This document shows positions 1-9,385 of a DNA stretch of 64,000 bases, piece after piece; within the stretch, counting starts at the first letter, position 1, and every line of letters begins with the position of its first letter. The notes beneath the pieces were generated by a model, which saw nothing but the letters and a program-made list of their open reading frames with translations, was not told the origin of the DNA and did not search any database. The position numbers were made by a program, and so were the translations under genes. Source of the stretch: Bacteroidota bacterium. Its GTDB lineage: Bacteria > Bacteroidota > Bacteroidia > Chitinophagales > Saprospiraceae. Location: assembly GCA_030147525.1 (NCBI GenBank), contig JASBVF010000032.1:124001-188000 (forward strand), given 5' to 3'.

Positions 1-1
1 T

Positions 2-379
2 GATTTTGAGGCCTGGGATGCTGCCGCCAACTTCGGCGTCGAACTTTCCAACAACAAGGGCGAGCACTACCGCATCGGCTACGACGCTTCCGCCAATCAG
101 TTTTATAGCGACCGCACCCAATCCGGCGATCTTGCTTTTTCTGAAAGATTCGGAGCAAAAATCCACACAGCTCCTCGCCTTGCCCAAGACAAAGCCATCC
201 GCCTGCACTTTTTCTTCGACGTCGCTTCAGCGGAGCTGTTTGCCGACGACGGTGCGACCGTGATGACGGATATTTTCTTTCCCGGCGAAGATTTTACCTC
301 GGTAAAAATTTATGCGGAAAAAGGAAAAGCAAAGCTGACTGGCGGGCAAGCATGGAGACTGAACGGTATCTGGCACTGA
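2..379 (+). CDS. GH32 fructosidase, C-terminal part (5' end outside window)
   Basis: This reading frame is open from the first bases of the window and stops at TGA 377-379, giving about 125 residues of a protein that begins upstream. The sequence fits the C-terminal beta-sandwich of glycoside hydrolase family 32 (levanase, inulinase, invertase). A segment reading FDVASAELFADDGATVMT lines up with the family's conserved FVDxSSxEVFxNDG strand, and a FFPGEDF turn matches the usual YP/FP turn that follows. The catalytic five-bladed propeller is not in the window, so activity and substrate cannot be judged. The protein ends directly after the sandwich with no T9SS tail, unlike the two GH32 genes downstream. 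It lies 86 bases before the SusC-like gene on the same strand and probably belongs to the same fructan locus. Confidence 0.8.
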   Translation, partial: DFEAWDAAANFGVELSNNKGEHYRIGYDASANQFYSDRTQSGDLAFSERFGAKIHTAPRLAQDKAIRLHFFFDVASAELFADDGATVMTDIFFPGEDFTSVKIYAEKGKAKLTGGQAWRLNGIWH

Positions 380-465
380 GGCTACAATTTTATTCTCAAT
401 AACAAAAAAGCAGCCGTCTGCTTTCGCAAAACGACTGCCCATTATTCTAATTAAAACATGAAATT

Positions 466-3400
466 ATGAAATTCAATTTACTATCGCTTTTTGCGCTGCT
501 ACTTTCCGTGCAGTTTGCTCTTGCACAGCGAACAGTGACGGGGTCAGTGACGGACGCTGAAACGAACGACCCGCTCATCGGAGCAAACGTTTTGATTCCT
601 GGCCAGAACGCAGGAACAATTACCGGCCTAGATGGATCCTTCTCGCTGGAGGTACCGGAAAGCACCACTGAATTGAACATTTCTTACACGGGTTACCAGT
701 CCGTCGTGGTTTCCATTGCAGGGCTGCAAAGAATTGAAGTCTCGCTAACACCCGGCAGCATCCTCGGCGAGGTAGTCGTCACCGGTTACACCACCCAGCG
801 AAAAGCAGACCTGACCGGGGCCGTAACAGCCGTGGATTTGAAAGATGTGGAAACACTGCCTACCGGCAACGTCATGCAAAACCTTCAGGGACGTATTCCC
901 GGCGTCCAGATTTTTACCAACGGAAATCCAAACTCCACGGCAGCCGTGCGTATCCGGGGTGTTGGCCTCGGCCGGCTCGGTTTCAACGACCCGCTCTACG
1001 TCATCGACGGGGTGCCGACTTTGTCGGGCCTGCACGAATTAAATGCCAACGATATCGAGTCCATTCAGGTATTGCGGGACGCAGCTTCGGCAAGTATTTA
1101 CGGCTCACGGGCTGCCAACGGGGTCATCATCATTACAACTAAAAAAGGAAAGGAAGGCAAAGTGCGGGTTGATTTGCGGGCCAACGTCTCTACGGAAGAC
1201 TTTGCTTTCGATGTGAATCCGCTGAATACCGAACAGCGGGCCACCGCCATCTGGCAGGCTGCCGTGAACGACGGCACGAACCCGAACAACGCCAGCCCTT
1301 TGTACCAATATGAATGGAATGGCGATTTTGGAAATCCGGTTTTAAACAAAGTGCTGCTGCCCGAATACATCGACGGCAACCGGACGATGAAACCCGCCAA
1401 CACCGATTGGTACAACGAAATCAAGCAGAATTCACTGATTCAGGACTACAACCTGACCATCTCGAATGGCAGCGAGCGTGGCAATTACCTTGTGTCCGGC
1501 AGCTATTTTAACCACCAGGGTATCATCAAAGAATCGGAGTTCGAACGGATGACTTTCCGTATCAACACGAGCTACGACATCGTTCCGGATAAATTGATCA
1601 TCGGTCAGAATTTCACCGCCACCAACCAGCGGGCAAACCTCGTCAACGACATTGCGCAAAGCGCAATGGGCCTGGCCATCGAACAGCAAACCATCGTGCC
1701 CATCCGCACCGAAGACGGCATCGGCTGGGGCGGCCCGACAGGCGGCATCACCGATCGTGACAACCCGGTCCGTCTGATTGAAATGAACAAGGACAACGTG
1801 TCCAACTTTAACCGTCTGCTTGGAAATGCCTACGTCGAGTGGTTACCGGTTGAGAACCTCACGCTGAGGTCCAGCTTTGGCGTTGATTACAACTTCTTCT
1901 ATTTCAGAAACTTCCGCAAAGCCTTCACGGCAGGCAGCCTGAATTTTGAGGATGAACTGAACACCAATAGCAACCGCTACGGCAACTGGGTTTGGTCGAA
2001 CACAGCCAATTACAAGGTAAAAACCGGTGACAAACACTCCCTCGATCTGCTTGCAGGTACGGAAGCCATCAAGTTCAGAGGCGAGTCATTTTTTGGCAGA
2101 GCGCAAGGCTTTGCTTCGCAAGATCGTGACTTTGCCTACCTCTCACAGGCAACCGGCAACGTGCTTGTTGGAGGCGGAGGGGATAGCTGGGCATTGTTGT
2201 CTTATTTTGGAAAAGCCAATTACGTGTATGACGACAAATACCTGATTTCCGCAACCGTGCGCCGTGACGGATCCTCCCGTTTTGGTGAAAACAACCGCTG
2301 GGGCGTGTTTCCTTCTGTTTCTGCGGGCTGGAGACTTAGCCAGGAGAATTTCCTGAAAAATTCCAGCCTCGTTTCCGACCTGAAACTCCGGGGTAACTGG
2401 GGCCTCAATGGCAACCAGCAAATCAGTTCGCTGGCAGCCATCGCCATCTTCGAACCTCGCTACGCTACGCAATCTTTGTTTACCACTTTGCAGGACAACG
2501 GTACCGCTTACGACATTGCCGGTATCAACGAAGGTCAACTGCCTTCCGGTTTCGCCCGTACGCAAAGCGCCAACCCCGACCTGAAATGGGAAACTTCCGA
2601 ACAGTACGGCGCCGGTATCGACTTCAGTTTGATGGATTATTCACTGTACGGCAGCGTTGATTATTTTCAAAAAGAAACCCGTGACATCCTGACGGCCACC
2701 CGGCCGCTGGCCACTGAAGGCGAAGGCGCTCAGCGTATCGTGAACGGCGGTACGGTGAAAAACTGGGGCTGGGAATTGCTGCTTGGTTACCAGACCACGC
2801 TCAGTACCGGCATCCGCCTCGATTTCTCCGGCAACCTGTCCACAGCGAGAAACGAAGTGGTAGCCTTGCCGGAAGCCGTTATCAACTCCTTCCCCGGCAA
2901 CGGACAAGACAAGACCATCCTCGGGCAATCCGTTAATTCCGTATTCGGATTCGTTGCTGACGGCCTTTTCCAAAACCAGGATGAGGTGGAGGCACACGCC
3001 ACCCAAACCGGCGCAGCCCCCGGCCGCATCCGCTGGAAAGACCTGAACGAAGACGGCGTCATCGATGAAAACGACCAGGACTACATCGCCATTTTTGACA
3101 ATCCAGATTTCATCTACGGCCTCAATTTGAACTTGGGTTACAAAGCTTTTGACCTGAGCCTGTTCTTCCAGGGTGTGAAAGGCGGCCAGATCAGAAACGG
3201 CTACAAAATCTTCACCGATTTCACCTCAGTCAACGTGGGTTCTAACTACGGCGACCGCACGCTTGATGCCTGGACACCGCAAAACAGCAGTTCCACCATC
3301 CCGGCGCTGACCCGCATTGACAACAACAACGAAGCACGAGAATCTACCTACCTCTGGGAACCTGCCGACTACCTGAAATTGCGCAACCTGACCATCGGTT

Positions 3401-3579
3401 ACACGCCCGGCAAAGAGTTCATGCAACGTTTCAGGCTGACCAATGCCAGGATTTTCCTCCAGGGACAAAACCTGTTCACTATTAAAAACAGCGACACCGT
3501 GGCACAGGATCCGGAAACGCCGAATGCGACTTTCCCGGTGCCACGCCGCTTTACCTTCGGGGTGAACCTGACTTTCTAA
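466..3579 (+). CDS. SusC/RagA-family TonB-dependent outer-membrane transporter
   Basis: The protein (1037 residues) is the outer-membrane channel of a SusCD pair and imports oligosaccharides using TonB energy. A signal peptide ends near residue 20 (FALA before QRTVTG). A carboxypeptidase-regulatory-like beta domain follows (about 22-105: GSVTDAETNDPLIGANV, then GYQSVVVSI), then the SusC plug starting at EVVVTGYTTQRKADLTGAV with the LYVIDGVPT and SIYGSRAANGVIIITTKKG signatures. The remainder is the beta-barrel, ending in a C-terminal Phe (VNLTF) as expected for BAM-dependent insertion. Length is normal for the family. A SusD gene follows after 67 bases. Fructan as the substrate is inferred only from the GH32 genes around it. 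Confidence 0.96.
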   Translation: MKFNLLSLFALLLSVQFALAQRTVTGSVTDAETNDPLIGANVLIPGQNAGTITGLDGSFSLEVPESTTELNISYTGYQSVVVSIAGLQRIEVSLTPGSILGEVVVTGYTTQRKADLTGAVTAVDLKDVETLPTGNVMQNLQGRIPGVQIFTNGNPNSTAAVRIRGVGLGRLGFNDPLYVIDGVPTLSGLHELNANDIESIQVLRDAASASIYGSRAANGVIIITTKKGKEGKVRVDLRANVSTEDFAFDVNPLNTEQRATAIWQAAVNDGTNPNNASPLYQYEWNGDFGNPVLNKVLLPEYIDGNRTMKPANTDWYNEIKQNSLIQDYNLTISNGSERGNYLVSGSYFNHQGIIKESEFERMTFRINTSYDIVPDKLIIGQNFTATNQRANLVNDIAQSAMGLAIEQQTIVPIRTEDGIGWGGPTGGITDRDNPVRLIEMNKDNVSNFNRLLGNAYVEWLPVENLTLRSSFGVDYNFFYFRNFRKAFTAGSLNFEDELNTNSNRYGNWVWSNTANYKVKTGDKHSLDLLAGTEAIKFRGESFFGRAQGFASQDRDFAYLSQATGNVLVGGGGDSWALLSYFGKANYVYDDKYLISATVRRDGSSRFGENNRWGVFPSVSAGWRLSQENFLKNSSLVSDLKLRGNWGLNGNQQISSLAAIAIFEPRYATQSLFTTLQDNGTAYDIAGINEGQLPSGFARTQSANPDLKWETSEQYGAGIDFSLMDYSLYGSVDYFQKETRDILTATRPLATEGEGAQRIVNGGTVKNWGWELLLGYQTTLSTGIRLDFSGNLSTARNEVVALPEAVINSFPGNGQDKTILGQSVNSVFGFVADGLFQNQDEVEAHATQTGAAPGRIRWKDLNEDGVIDENDQDYIAIFDNPDFIYGLNLNLGYKAFDLSLFFQGVKGGQIRNGYKIFTDFTSVNVGSNYGDRTLDAWTPQNSSSTIPALTRIDNNNEARESTYLWEPADYLKLRNLTIGYTPGKEFMQRFRLTNARIFLQGQNLFTIKNSDTVAQDPETPNATFPVPRRFTFGVNLTF

Positions 3580-3601
3580 TCTATTTTAAATGAAACTTAA
3601 G

Positions 3602-3628
3602 TCATGGTGATTTTGAAAATCACCATGA
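3602..3628. promoter_or_regulatory. Perfect 27-base palindrome in the SusC-SusD gap
   Basis: Two perfectly complementary 13-base arms (TCATGGTGATTTT and AAAATCACCATGA) flank a single G. It starts 22 bases after the SusC stop and ends 18 bases before the SusD start. In RNA this gives a hairpin with an almost absent loop; in DNA it would be a symmetric site. It lacks a T-run directly after the stem, so it is more likely an mRNA stability or processing element, or a protein-binding site, than a terminator. The function is inference. Confidence 0.6.
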
Positions 3629-3646
3629 TTTTCAAAAACATAAACA

Positions 3647-5356
3647 ATGAAAAATTTTCATAAAATACTACTCCTGACGCTGTTCGCTTTTGGCTTTGCG
3701 GGGTGCCAGGATTTTCTCGATGAAACGCCCAAAGGCGTACTCAGCGAAGACCAGGTCAACAGCATTGACAACATCGACGGACTGGTGATTGCCGCCTACT
3801 CCTGGCTGGGCAATGACCACTACACAGCACCCAACTACCTTTGGCCCACGGGCAACCTGCGTGCCGGCGACGCCCACAAAGGCGGCAACGGCGCCGGCGA
3901 TATTTTCGCCTATCACGCACTGTCCGTTTACACGCCGCTGATTGCGGACATGACCACTTTCCCGCCGGACCTGATTGATTTGAACAACAAAAAATGGGAA
4001 CGCCAATTCACCGGTATTTCCCGATGCAACGCTGCACTGAGTGTGTTAAGCAAGGTCAGCTCTGACGAATATCCGCTGAAAGCGGTACGTGAAGCGGAAT
4101 TGCGTTTCCTGCGTGGTCATTATTATTTTGATTTAAAAATCCACTTCAAGCGGGTGCCTTACATTGATGAAACGGTAGCTGTCGAAGACATTCTGAAAGT
4201 GTCGAATGTGGATTTGACCGACCAGGAGCTTTGGTCTAAAATTGCCGACGAATTCCGTTTTGGCGTAGCTAACTTACCGGAAACGCAGTCACAGGTGGGA
4301 CGTACCAACAAGTACACTGCCATGGCATACCTGGCAAAAACACTGCTCTACCAGGCATACGAGCAAGATGATCAGAATGCAGTTTCAAAAATTGACAACA
4401 GCAAGCTGGAAGAAGTGGTCAGCCTGGTGACCCAAATCGAAAACTCCGGCCAATACGCCCTGCAAGGCGATTTTGCAGAGAACTTCCTGTACCAGTTTGA
4501 AAACGGTCCCGAATCGGTGTTCGCCATCCAGCGTTCCATCAACGACGGCTCCCCCGACGGGCGTGGCACCTGGGCTTCGGCACTGAACTACCCGCAATCG
4601 GCAGAGTTCGGCTGCTGTGGTTTTCACACGCCGACACAAAACTTTGTCAACTCCTTCAAAACAGGAGCCAATGGACTGCCCCTGTTCGACACCTTCAACG
4701 ACGCTAACTACAATCCGGCCACCGACGGGGTGGACCCCCGCCTAGATCACACCGTGGTGCAACAAGGCAAACCTTTCAAGTACGACGCTTCGTACATCGC
4801 TCAGGGCGACGCCTGGGCACGTGACCCGGCCACTTACGGCAACTACGCCTCGATGAAAGAACTGGAACACCCCGACTGCTCCTGCCGGGCAGCGAATGGG
4901 CCGTTCACCATCACTTCCAAAAATGATGTACTCATCCGCTACGCCGATGTGCTGCTGTGGAAAGCTGAAGCGCTCATCGAACTGGGCCGCCAGAACGAGG
5001 CCCTACCCATCATCAACGCCATCCGCAGCCGTGCCGCCAACAGCACCGGCCGCCTCAACAACGCCTCCATTTACAGCGTGCAGCCTTACCCGTCGTTTCC
5101 TTCGCAGGACTACGCCCGGCAGGCACTGCGCTTCGAGCGGAGACTGGAACTCGGATTGGAGGGCCACCGCTTTTTCGACCTGGTACGCTGGGGTATTGCG
5201 AAGCAGTGGATCGACGGCTACCTCGCCGTTGAAAAAACAAGACGGTCCTACCTGAATGACGCCGCTTTCCAGGCCGGCAAGCATGAGTACATGCCCATAC
5301 CGCAGACGCAAATCAACCTTTCCGGCGGGCTGTATCAGCAGAATCCGGGGTATTAA
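3647..5356 (+). CDS. SusD/RagB-family surface glycan-binding lipoprotein
   Basis: The protein (569 residues) is the lid/binding partner of the preceding SusC-like transporter on the cell surface. The N-terminus MKNFHKILLLTLFAFGFAGC is a lipoprotein signal peptide with Cys20 as the lipidated residue, followed by QDFLDETPKG, the usual start of SusD proteins. The alpha-helical TPR-like body is recognisable from ELRFLRGHYYFDL, IRYADVLLWKAEALIELG, and the C-terminal LRFERRLELGLEGHRFFDLVRWG block typical of RagB/SusD. The protein ends GLYQQNPGY, a common SusD ending. It is probably co-transcribed with SusC, with a palindrome in the gap. The ligand is inferred from the GH32 genes. Confidence 0.96.
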   Translation: MKNFHKILLLTLFAFGFAGCQDFLDETPKGVLSEDQVNSIDNIDGLVIAAYSWLGNDHYTAPNYLWPTGNLRAGDAHKGGNGAGDIFAYHALSVYTPLIADMTTFPPDLIDLNNKKWERQFTGISRCNAALSVLSKVSSDEYPLKAVREAELRFLRGHYYFDLKIHFKRVPYIDETVAVEDILKVSNVDLTDQELWSKIADEFRFGVANLPETQSQVGRTNKYTAMAYLAKTLLYQAYEQDDQNAVSKIDNSKLEEVVSLVTQIENSGQYALQGDFAENFLYQFENGPESVFAIQRSINDGSPDGRGTWASALNYPQSAEFGCCGFHTPTQNFVNSFKTGANGLPLFDTFNDANYNPATDGVDPRLDHTVVQQGKPFKYDASYIAQGDAWARDPATYGNYASMKELEHPDCSCRAANGPFTITSKNDVLIRYADVLLWKAEALIELGRQNEALPIINAIRSRAANSTGRLNNASIYSVQPYPSFPSQDYARQALRFERRLELGLEGHRFFDLVRWGIAKQWIDGYLAVEKTRRSYLNDAAFQAGKHEYMPIPQTQINLSGGLYQQNPGY

Positions 5357-5371
5357 TTTTTTAGTTAAAAC

Positions 5372-5400
5372 GCTGGCAGGGTTTGCTGAGCCCTGCCAGC
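5372..5400 (+). promoter_or_regulatory. GC-rich hairpin between SusD and the next lipoprotein gene
   Basis: A perfect 10-base stem (GCTGGCAGGG paired with CCCTGCCAGC) encloses a 9-base loop. It starts 16 bases after the SusD stop. No T-run follows, so it is not a canonical terminator. It may be a processing or stability hairpin that sets the ratio of upstream to downstream mRNA; that role is inference. Confidence 0.6.
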
Positions 5401-5418
5401 ATTCAATCAAAATGAATC

Positions 5419-6657
5419 ATGATGAAAAATGTAAAAACACTAAACCGGAGCATTTTCGCTCTTGCCATACTTTTTGTGGCACTTTGTTTCACGGCTTGCA
5501 AAGACGATACTTTGCCTGGCACCAGTCTTGACATTGACCCGAACAAGGTTTTGATCTTTACCGATTTTCAGGCTCCCGGCGCCGAAGAGGTGAGCATCGA
5601 TGAAGGAAACAGAACGGTGAACATCATTTTCCCCTGCGGAACCGACCTGACAAGCGTGACGCCAACTTTCACGGTTTCATCCGGCAATACGGCAACGCCA
5701 GCCTCCGGCACAACTGTCGACATGAAGATACCGGTAGAATACACCCTCGTCAACGGAAATCTCTTCAGCAAATGGACGGTATCCGCCAGCGTGCGCTGCA
5801 TCACCGGCTTCCTCAGCGATGCTCCGACCCGTGCGGATATTGCAGATGATGACGTGAAGGCCGCTGCTGATTGGTTTTTCTCCAACTATTCCGCTGACGT
5901 GGCCAAATTCGTTTCCATGCAGGACATCAAAAACGGAACCGTTGACCTTAGCCAGTACAAGGTCCTCTGGTGGTATCACGACCGCAACGATGCTTTTCAA
6001 ATGCCGGGCATTTCACAAGATCCAATCGTTTTGAATACCATCAAAGACTGGTACAAAGCGGGCGGTAACCTCTACCTCGCAGGCTACGCCAACCAATACC
6101 TTTGGGATTTGGGCCGTATCACGGACGACTACTTTCGCATCATCGGCGGTGGCGGCGGCTTTGAAAACGGCGACACCTGGGCTATTAATGTGGTCATCAA
6201 CAAGCAGCATGACCAAAGCGGACACCCTATTTACGCCGGCATTCCAATGACTAACGTGGACGGCAGAAAGGAATTTCCGACCATCGGCGCCGGCTGGCGG
6301 GAAGACCACAACTATGTTATCGAACGCATCCCGGAATTTATGGTGGATGTGATAGGCGTGCCGGTTGACCCGAACTTTGGTTTCAATGAAAATCCCAATG
6401 CTTACAACGAGTTTACAGCCAGAAATAACGCTGAATGGCTCGGCACCTGGGGTGGCATCAATGACTACTTCATGGCGGGTATGCTCGAGTTCAAACCCAC
6501 CGTCGAGTTTCAGGGAACGGCCATTTTCCAGGGTATCGGCGGTATCGAATACAACCAGAACAAGCAGGGCAGCATCAATCCGGAAGGGCTGAATGCTCAT
6601 CAGGGGAACATCAACAAGCTGACGAAAAACACCATCAATTACCTGTCTACCAAGTAA
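5419..6657 (+). CDS. Surface lipoprotein of the fructan locus, DUF4960-like
   Basis: The protein has 412 residues. The N-terminus is a lipoprotein signal peptide with Cys27, and the CKDD after the lipid site resembles the acidic export signal that sends Bacteroidota lipoproteins to the cell surface. An Ig-like beta domain follows (about 35-115; KVLIFTDFQAPGAEEVSIDE, then FSKWTVSASV). The larger C-terminal domain (about 120-412) contains VLWWYHDRND and GNLYLAGYANQYLWDLGRI, which I associate with DUF4960 proteins seen beside SusCD in fructan loci; that family assignment is from memory and not verified. A third surface glycan-binding protein is the likely role. Two in-frame ATGs (5419 and 5422) are both plausible starts. 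Confidence 0.8.
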   Translation: MMKNVKTLNRSIFALAILFVALCFTACKDDTLPGTSLDIDPNKVLIFTDFQAPGAEEVSIDEGNRTVNIIFPCGTDLTSVTPTFTVSSGNTATPASGTTVDMKIPVEYTLVNGNLFSKWTVSASVRCITGFLSDAPTRADIADDDVKAAADWFFSNYSADVAKFVSMQDIKNGTVDLSQYKVLWWYHDRNDAFQMPGISQDPIVLNTIKDWYKAGGNLYLAGYANQYLWDLGRITDDYFRIIGGGGGFENGDTWAINVVINKQHDQSGHPIYAGIPMTNVDGRKEFPTIGAGWREDHNYVIERIPEFMVDVIGVPVDPNFGFNENPNAYNEFTARNNAEWLGTWGGINDYFMAGMLEFKPTVEFQGTAIFQGIGGIEYNQNKQGSINPEGLNAHQGNINKLTKNTINYLSTK

Positions 6658-6673
6658 TTATGACTATCTGAGA

Positions 6674-6720
6674 AAGTGCCGGGGCTATTTTTTGTCCCGG
6701 TGCTTCGTTCAATTTTCTTT
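6674..6720 (+). terminator. Terminator-like hairpin after the lipoprotein gene
   Basis: A 10-pair stem (AAGTGCCGGG with CCCGGTGCTT, two G-U wobbles in RNA) spans 6674-6705 and is followed by the T-rich CAATTTTCTTT. It lies 16 bases after the stop and before a 187-base gap, so the SusCD-lipoprotein unit may end here, with the GH32 genes transcribed separately. Confidence 0.5.
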
Positions 6721-6844
6721 CATAAGCAAGCATTTTTCATCCTCCGGCCACTATTTTTTTCCAAAAAACCGGTAGAGAACCAAACCGAAACCTATAGCTT
6801 TTGACGGTGGAGTAAAGCAGCTTTTTTACATTAAAAAACCAACC

Positions 6845-9358
6845 ATGAGTACGGTAGGTTTCATGAAAAAACAAGTCACCATGTACCCATATTTTTTTCA
6901 GATTATAATCTTCCTGCTGACGCTTTCTCTGTACGCTCAAGCGCCCGTTGCTCAGTTTTCTTTCGATGAAAACACCGGCCACCTGACGACCCTCGACTCC
7001 TTGAGCATGACCGCTTTTACTATTGCCAATCACTTCCAAAAACCCGAACGAACAGATGCCCCGCACGGAAAAGCACTCCGTCTTGACGGCTTTTCCACCT
7101 GGGCTTCCAATCCTGATTTTAGCATACCCGGCGTGACCAAAACGATGGCCGTCGAGATCTGGCTCGCAACCGAAGCCTTCAACGAGCAAAATGTCGGGCT
7201 CGTCAGCCAGCTTTCCGGTTTCGCCGGCTTTGCAGTCAGAATAACTCCCTACGGAAAGGTTCTCGCAGAATTCTTCGCCGACGGGCAGCACTACTTTTTG
7301 ATCACTGGCGAACCCATAGAAAAATACCGGTGGAACCACATCGTCTTTCAGGTAGATCTGGATGAAAAAAAGTCTCAGATTTTCATCAACGGGGAACTCA
7401 GGGCCACAAAAGAAACCGGCGAACACAACCAGCTGACCTTTTCGAACAGCACTTTTTACCTCGGCCGGGGGGGAGATTCCCCACAATTTGCAGGTTTCCT
7501 GCTCAGCGTGGCCAATGGTGCGCTCGACGAGGTGAACATTTTCGAACAAACATTTTCCCCATCCGAAATTCTCGCCCGTTTCAACGCAATTGGAATTGTC
7601 GAAACCGACCTTGCCATCGACCCCGACATCCGCCACGCCGGCGACCACCTGCGCCCCCGTTACCATGCCATGCCCAACACAAGCTGGACAAATGAAAGCT
7701 ATGGACTGACGTATTACGAAGGAAAATACCACCTGTTTTTTCAGAAAAACCCCAACTCGCCCACGCTTTTTTTCATGCATTGGGGGCACCTGTCAAGCCC
7801 GGATCTGGTGAACTGGAAGGAAGAAAAAATAGCGCTGGCGCCCCGCCCCGGTTTCGATGATTTCGGGGTATGGTCCGGTACAACGGTTTTCGATGAAAAC
7901 GGACAGCCGGTCATTTCCTACACCGGCGTGGACGGTCAAAAAGCAGGCATCGGCATGGCCTTCCCCCTCGACGATTACCTCATCGAATGGGAAACAGCCG
8001 CCCAAAACCCGGTCATACCGAATCCGCCCGCCGGCTATCAGCACATGGACTTCAGAGACCCCTACATCTGGAGGGAAGGCGACACCTACTACATGGTCGT
8101 CGGTTCAGGGCTGCAAAACAATGGCGGCGGCATACTTTTCAGCTATAAATCCGCCGACCTGCTCAACTGGACCGAAATCCAGCCTATTTATCAAAACGCC
8201 AATTCCTTTCTTGGCGGCAGGTTTTGGGAGATGCCCGCCATGCTGAAGTTTGAAAACGGAGACTATGCGCTGGTCGTCACCCCCCAGTTTCCGGACAAAC
8301 CTGCCGAAACGGTTTACTGGCTTGGCAGTTTTTCCAATGAAAAATTCACCCCCTACGAAAACGAACCAAAAAAATTCGAACACTTGACCCACCACCTGCT
8401 GTCACCCGCCTTCGGCTACGATGAGGCTGGGCGACTAGCCTACCTCGGCATCGTACCCGACGACCGCAGTGATGCCAGCCAGATTGCCGCCGGCTGGCGA
8501 CATTTGTTCAGCTTGCCGAGGGTCGCCCGTTTGCTTTCTCACGGTCGCATTGGCCACTATCCGCACCCGAACATTTGCCGCCTGCGGCAGGACAGCGTTC
8601 ACATCGAACATCGTACTGTCGGCCCGGGCGCCAGCTTCAACTTGCCGGAAATCATGGGCAATCAATACGAAATCGATGCCTTGCTGATCCCGGAGCCGGG
8701 TACACGGTTTTCCCTCCAGGTTTTGAAAAACGACATCGCCAGCCGGTTTACCGGCATTGATTGCGACCTGAAAAACAACCGTTTAGGTTTGAACCGTCTT
8801 GTATCCTCACCTTACCTGGCCACGGAAAACAACCGCTCGGACGACTACGTTTTTAGCGACACAGTGCGTCTGCGGGTATTCGTGGACCATTCCATTGTCG
8901 AGGTTTTTGTCGACAACCTGACCGTCCTTTCTGCCAGGGTTTATCCCGGTGAAGACCAGCAATTGATCGACCTCGTAGTGCCGGAAGGCAGCGTAAAAAT
9001 CGAGCGGCTGGATTTTTACGAACTCGGCAACAAAGAAGAAAGCTTCGGGCCGGAAGTCTGCGAACCGGCCTACCTGCCCGGCGCATTCCTGACCGACATT
9101 TTTGGAGTACAGGCGCAGGATTTTGAGCTGTCCGTTCACCCCAATCCGGTGACTGATTTTTTGCTAATTGAAACACCGGAGAGCATGATACCGCCATTTG
9201 ACCTGCAAATTTTCGATGCGAACGGACGACAGTTTTTGCAAAAGAAAATGCTGAACAGGACAGACTCCGTGGAGGTGTCTGGATTGGAAGCAGGCGTATA
9301 TTTTCTGGAAGTTCGAAAAGATAAAACGGCAAGCATTTACAGATTCGTCAGGCAGTAA
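6845..9358 (+). CDS. GH32-family protein with N-terminal LamG domain and T9SS tail; altered nucleophile position
   Basis: The protein has 837 residues. A signal peptide ends near LSLYAQA, with starts possible at 6845 or 6863 (MKKQVTMYPYF). A LamG/concanavalin-A-like domain (about 35-245) precedes a GH32 propeller (about 265-590) and its C-terminal sandwich (about 600-735, with LRVFVDHSIVEVFVDN). The tail (LSVHPNPVTDFLLIE to the end) is a T9SS sorting domain, so the protein is secreted or surface-attached. FRDP (Asp405, transition-state stabiliser) and WEMP (Glu462, acid/base) are present, but the usual WMNDPNG motif reads WTNESYG, putting Glu284 where the nucleophile Asp is expected. It may be a binding protein, have altered activity, or be inactive. 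Only 27 bases separate it from the next GH32 gene, suggesting one transcript. Confidence 0.88.
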   Translation: MSTVGFMKKQVTMYPYFFQIIIFLLTLSLYAQAPVAQFSFDENTGHLTTLDSLSMTAFTIANHFQKPERTDAPHGKALRLDGFSTWASNPDFSIPGVTKTMAVEIWLATEAFNEQNVGLVSQLSGFAGFAVRITPYGKVLAEFFADGQHYFLITGEPIEKYRWNHIVFQVDLDEKKSQIFINGELRATKETGEHNQLTFSNSTFYLGRGGDSPQFAGFLLSVANGALDEVNIFEQTFSPSEILARFNAIGIVETDLAIDPDIRHAGDHLRPRYHAMPNTSWTNESYGLTYYEGKYHLFFQKNPNSPTLFFMHWGHLSSPDLVNWKEEKIALAPRPGFDDFGVWSGTTVFDENGQPVISYTGVDGQKAGIGMAFPLDDYLIEWETAAQNPVIPNPPAGYQHMDFRDPYIWREGDTYYMVVGSGLQNNGGGILFSYKSADLLNWTEIQPIYQNANSFLGGRFWEMPAMLKFENGDYALVVTPQFPDKPAETVYWLGSFSNEKFTPYENEPKKFEHLTHHLLSPAFGYDEAGRLAYLGIVPDDRSDASQIAAGWRHLFSLPRVARLLSHGRIGHYPHPNICRLRQDSVHIEHRTVGPGASFNLPEIMGNQYEIDALLIPEPGTRFSLQVLKNDIASRFTGIDCDLKNNRLGLNRLVSSPYLATENNRSDDYVFSDTVRLRVFVDHSIVEVFVDNLTVLSARVYPGEDQQLIDLVVPEGSVKIERLDFYELGNKEESFGPEVCEPAYLPGAFLTDIFGVQAQDFELSVHPNPVTDFLLIETPESMIPPFDLQIFDANGRQFLQKKMLNRTDSVEVSGLEAGVYFLEVRKDKTASIYRFVRQ

Positions 9359-9385
9359 GTACAAACTCGCACCCTCACTGAACGA

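Noticed and set aside
6737-7789. 350-codon open frame on the minus strand
   Set aside because: It lies opposite the LamG-GH32 gene, has no recognisable domain, and the + strand gene is clear.
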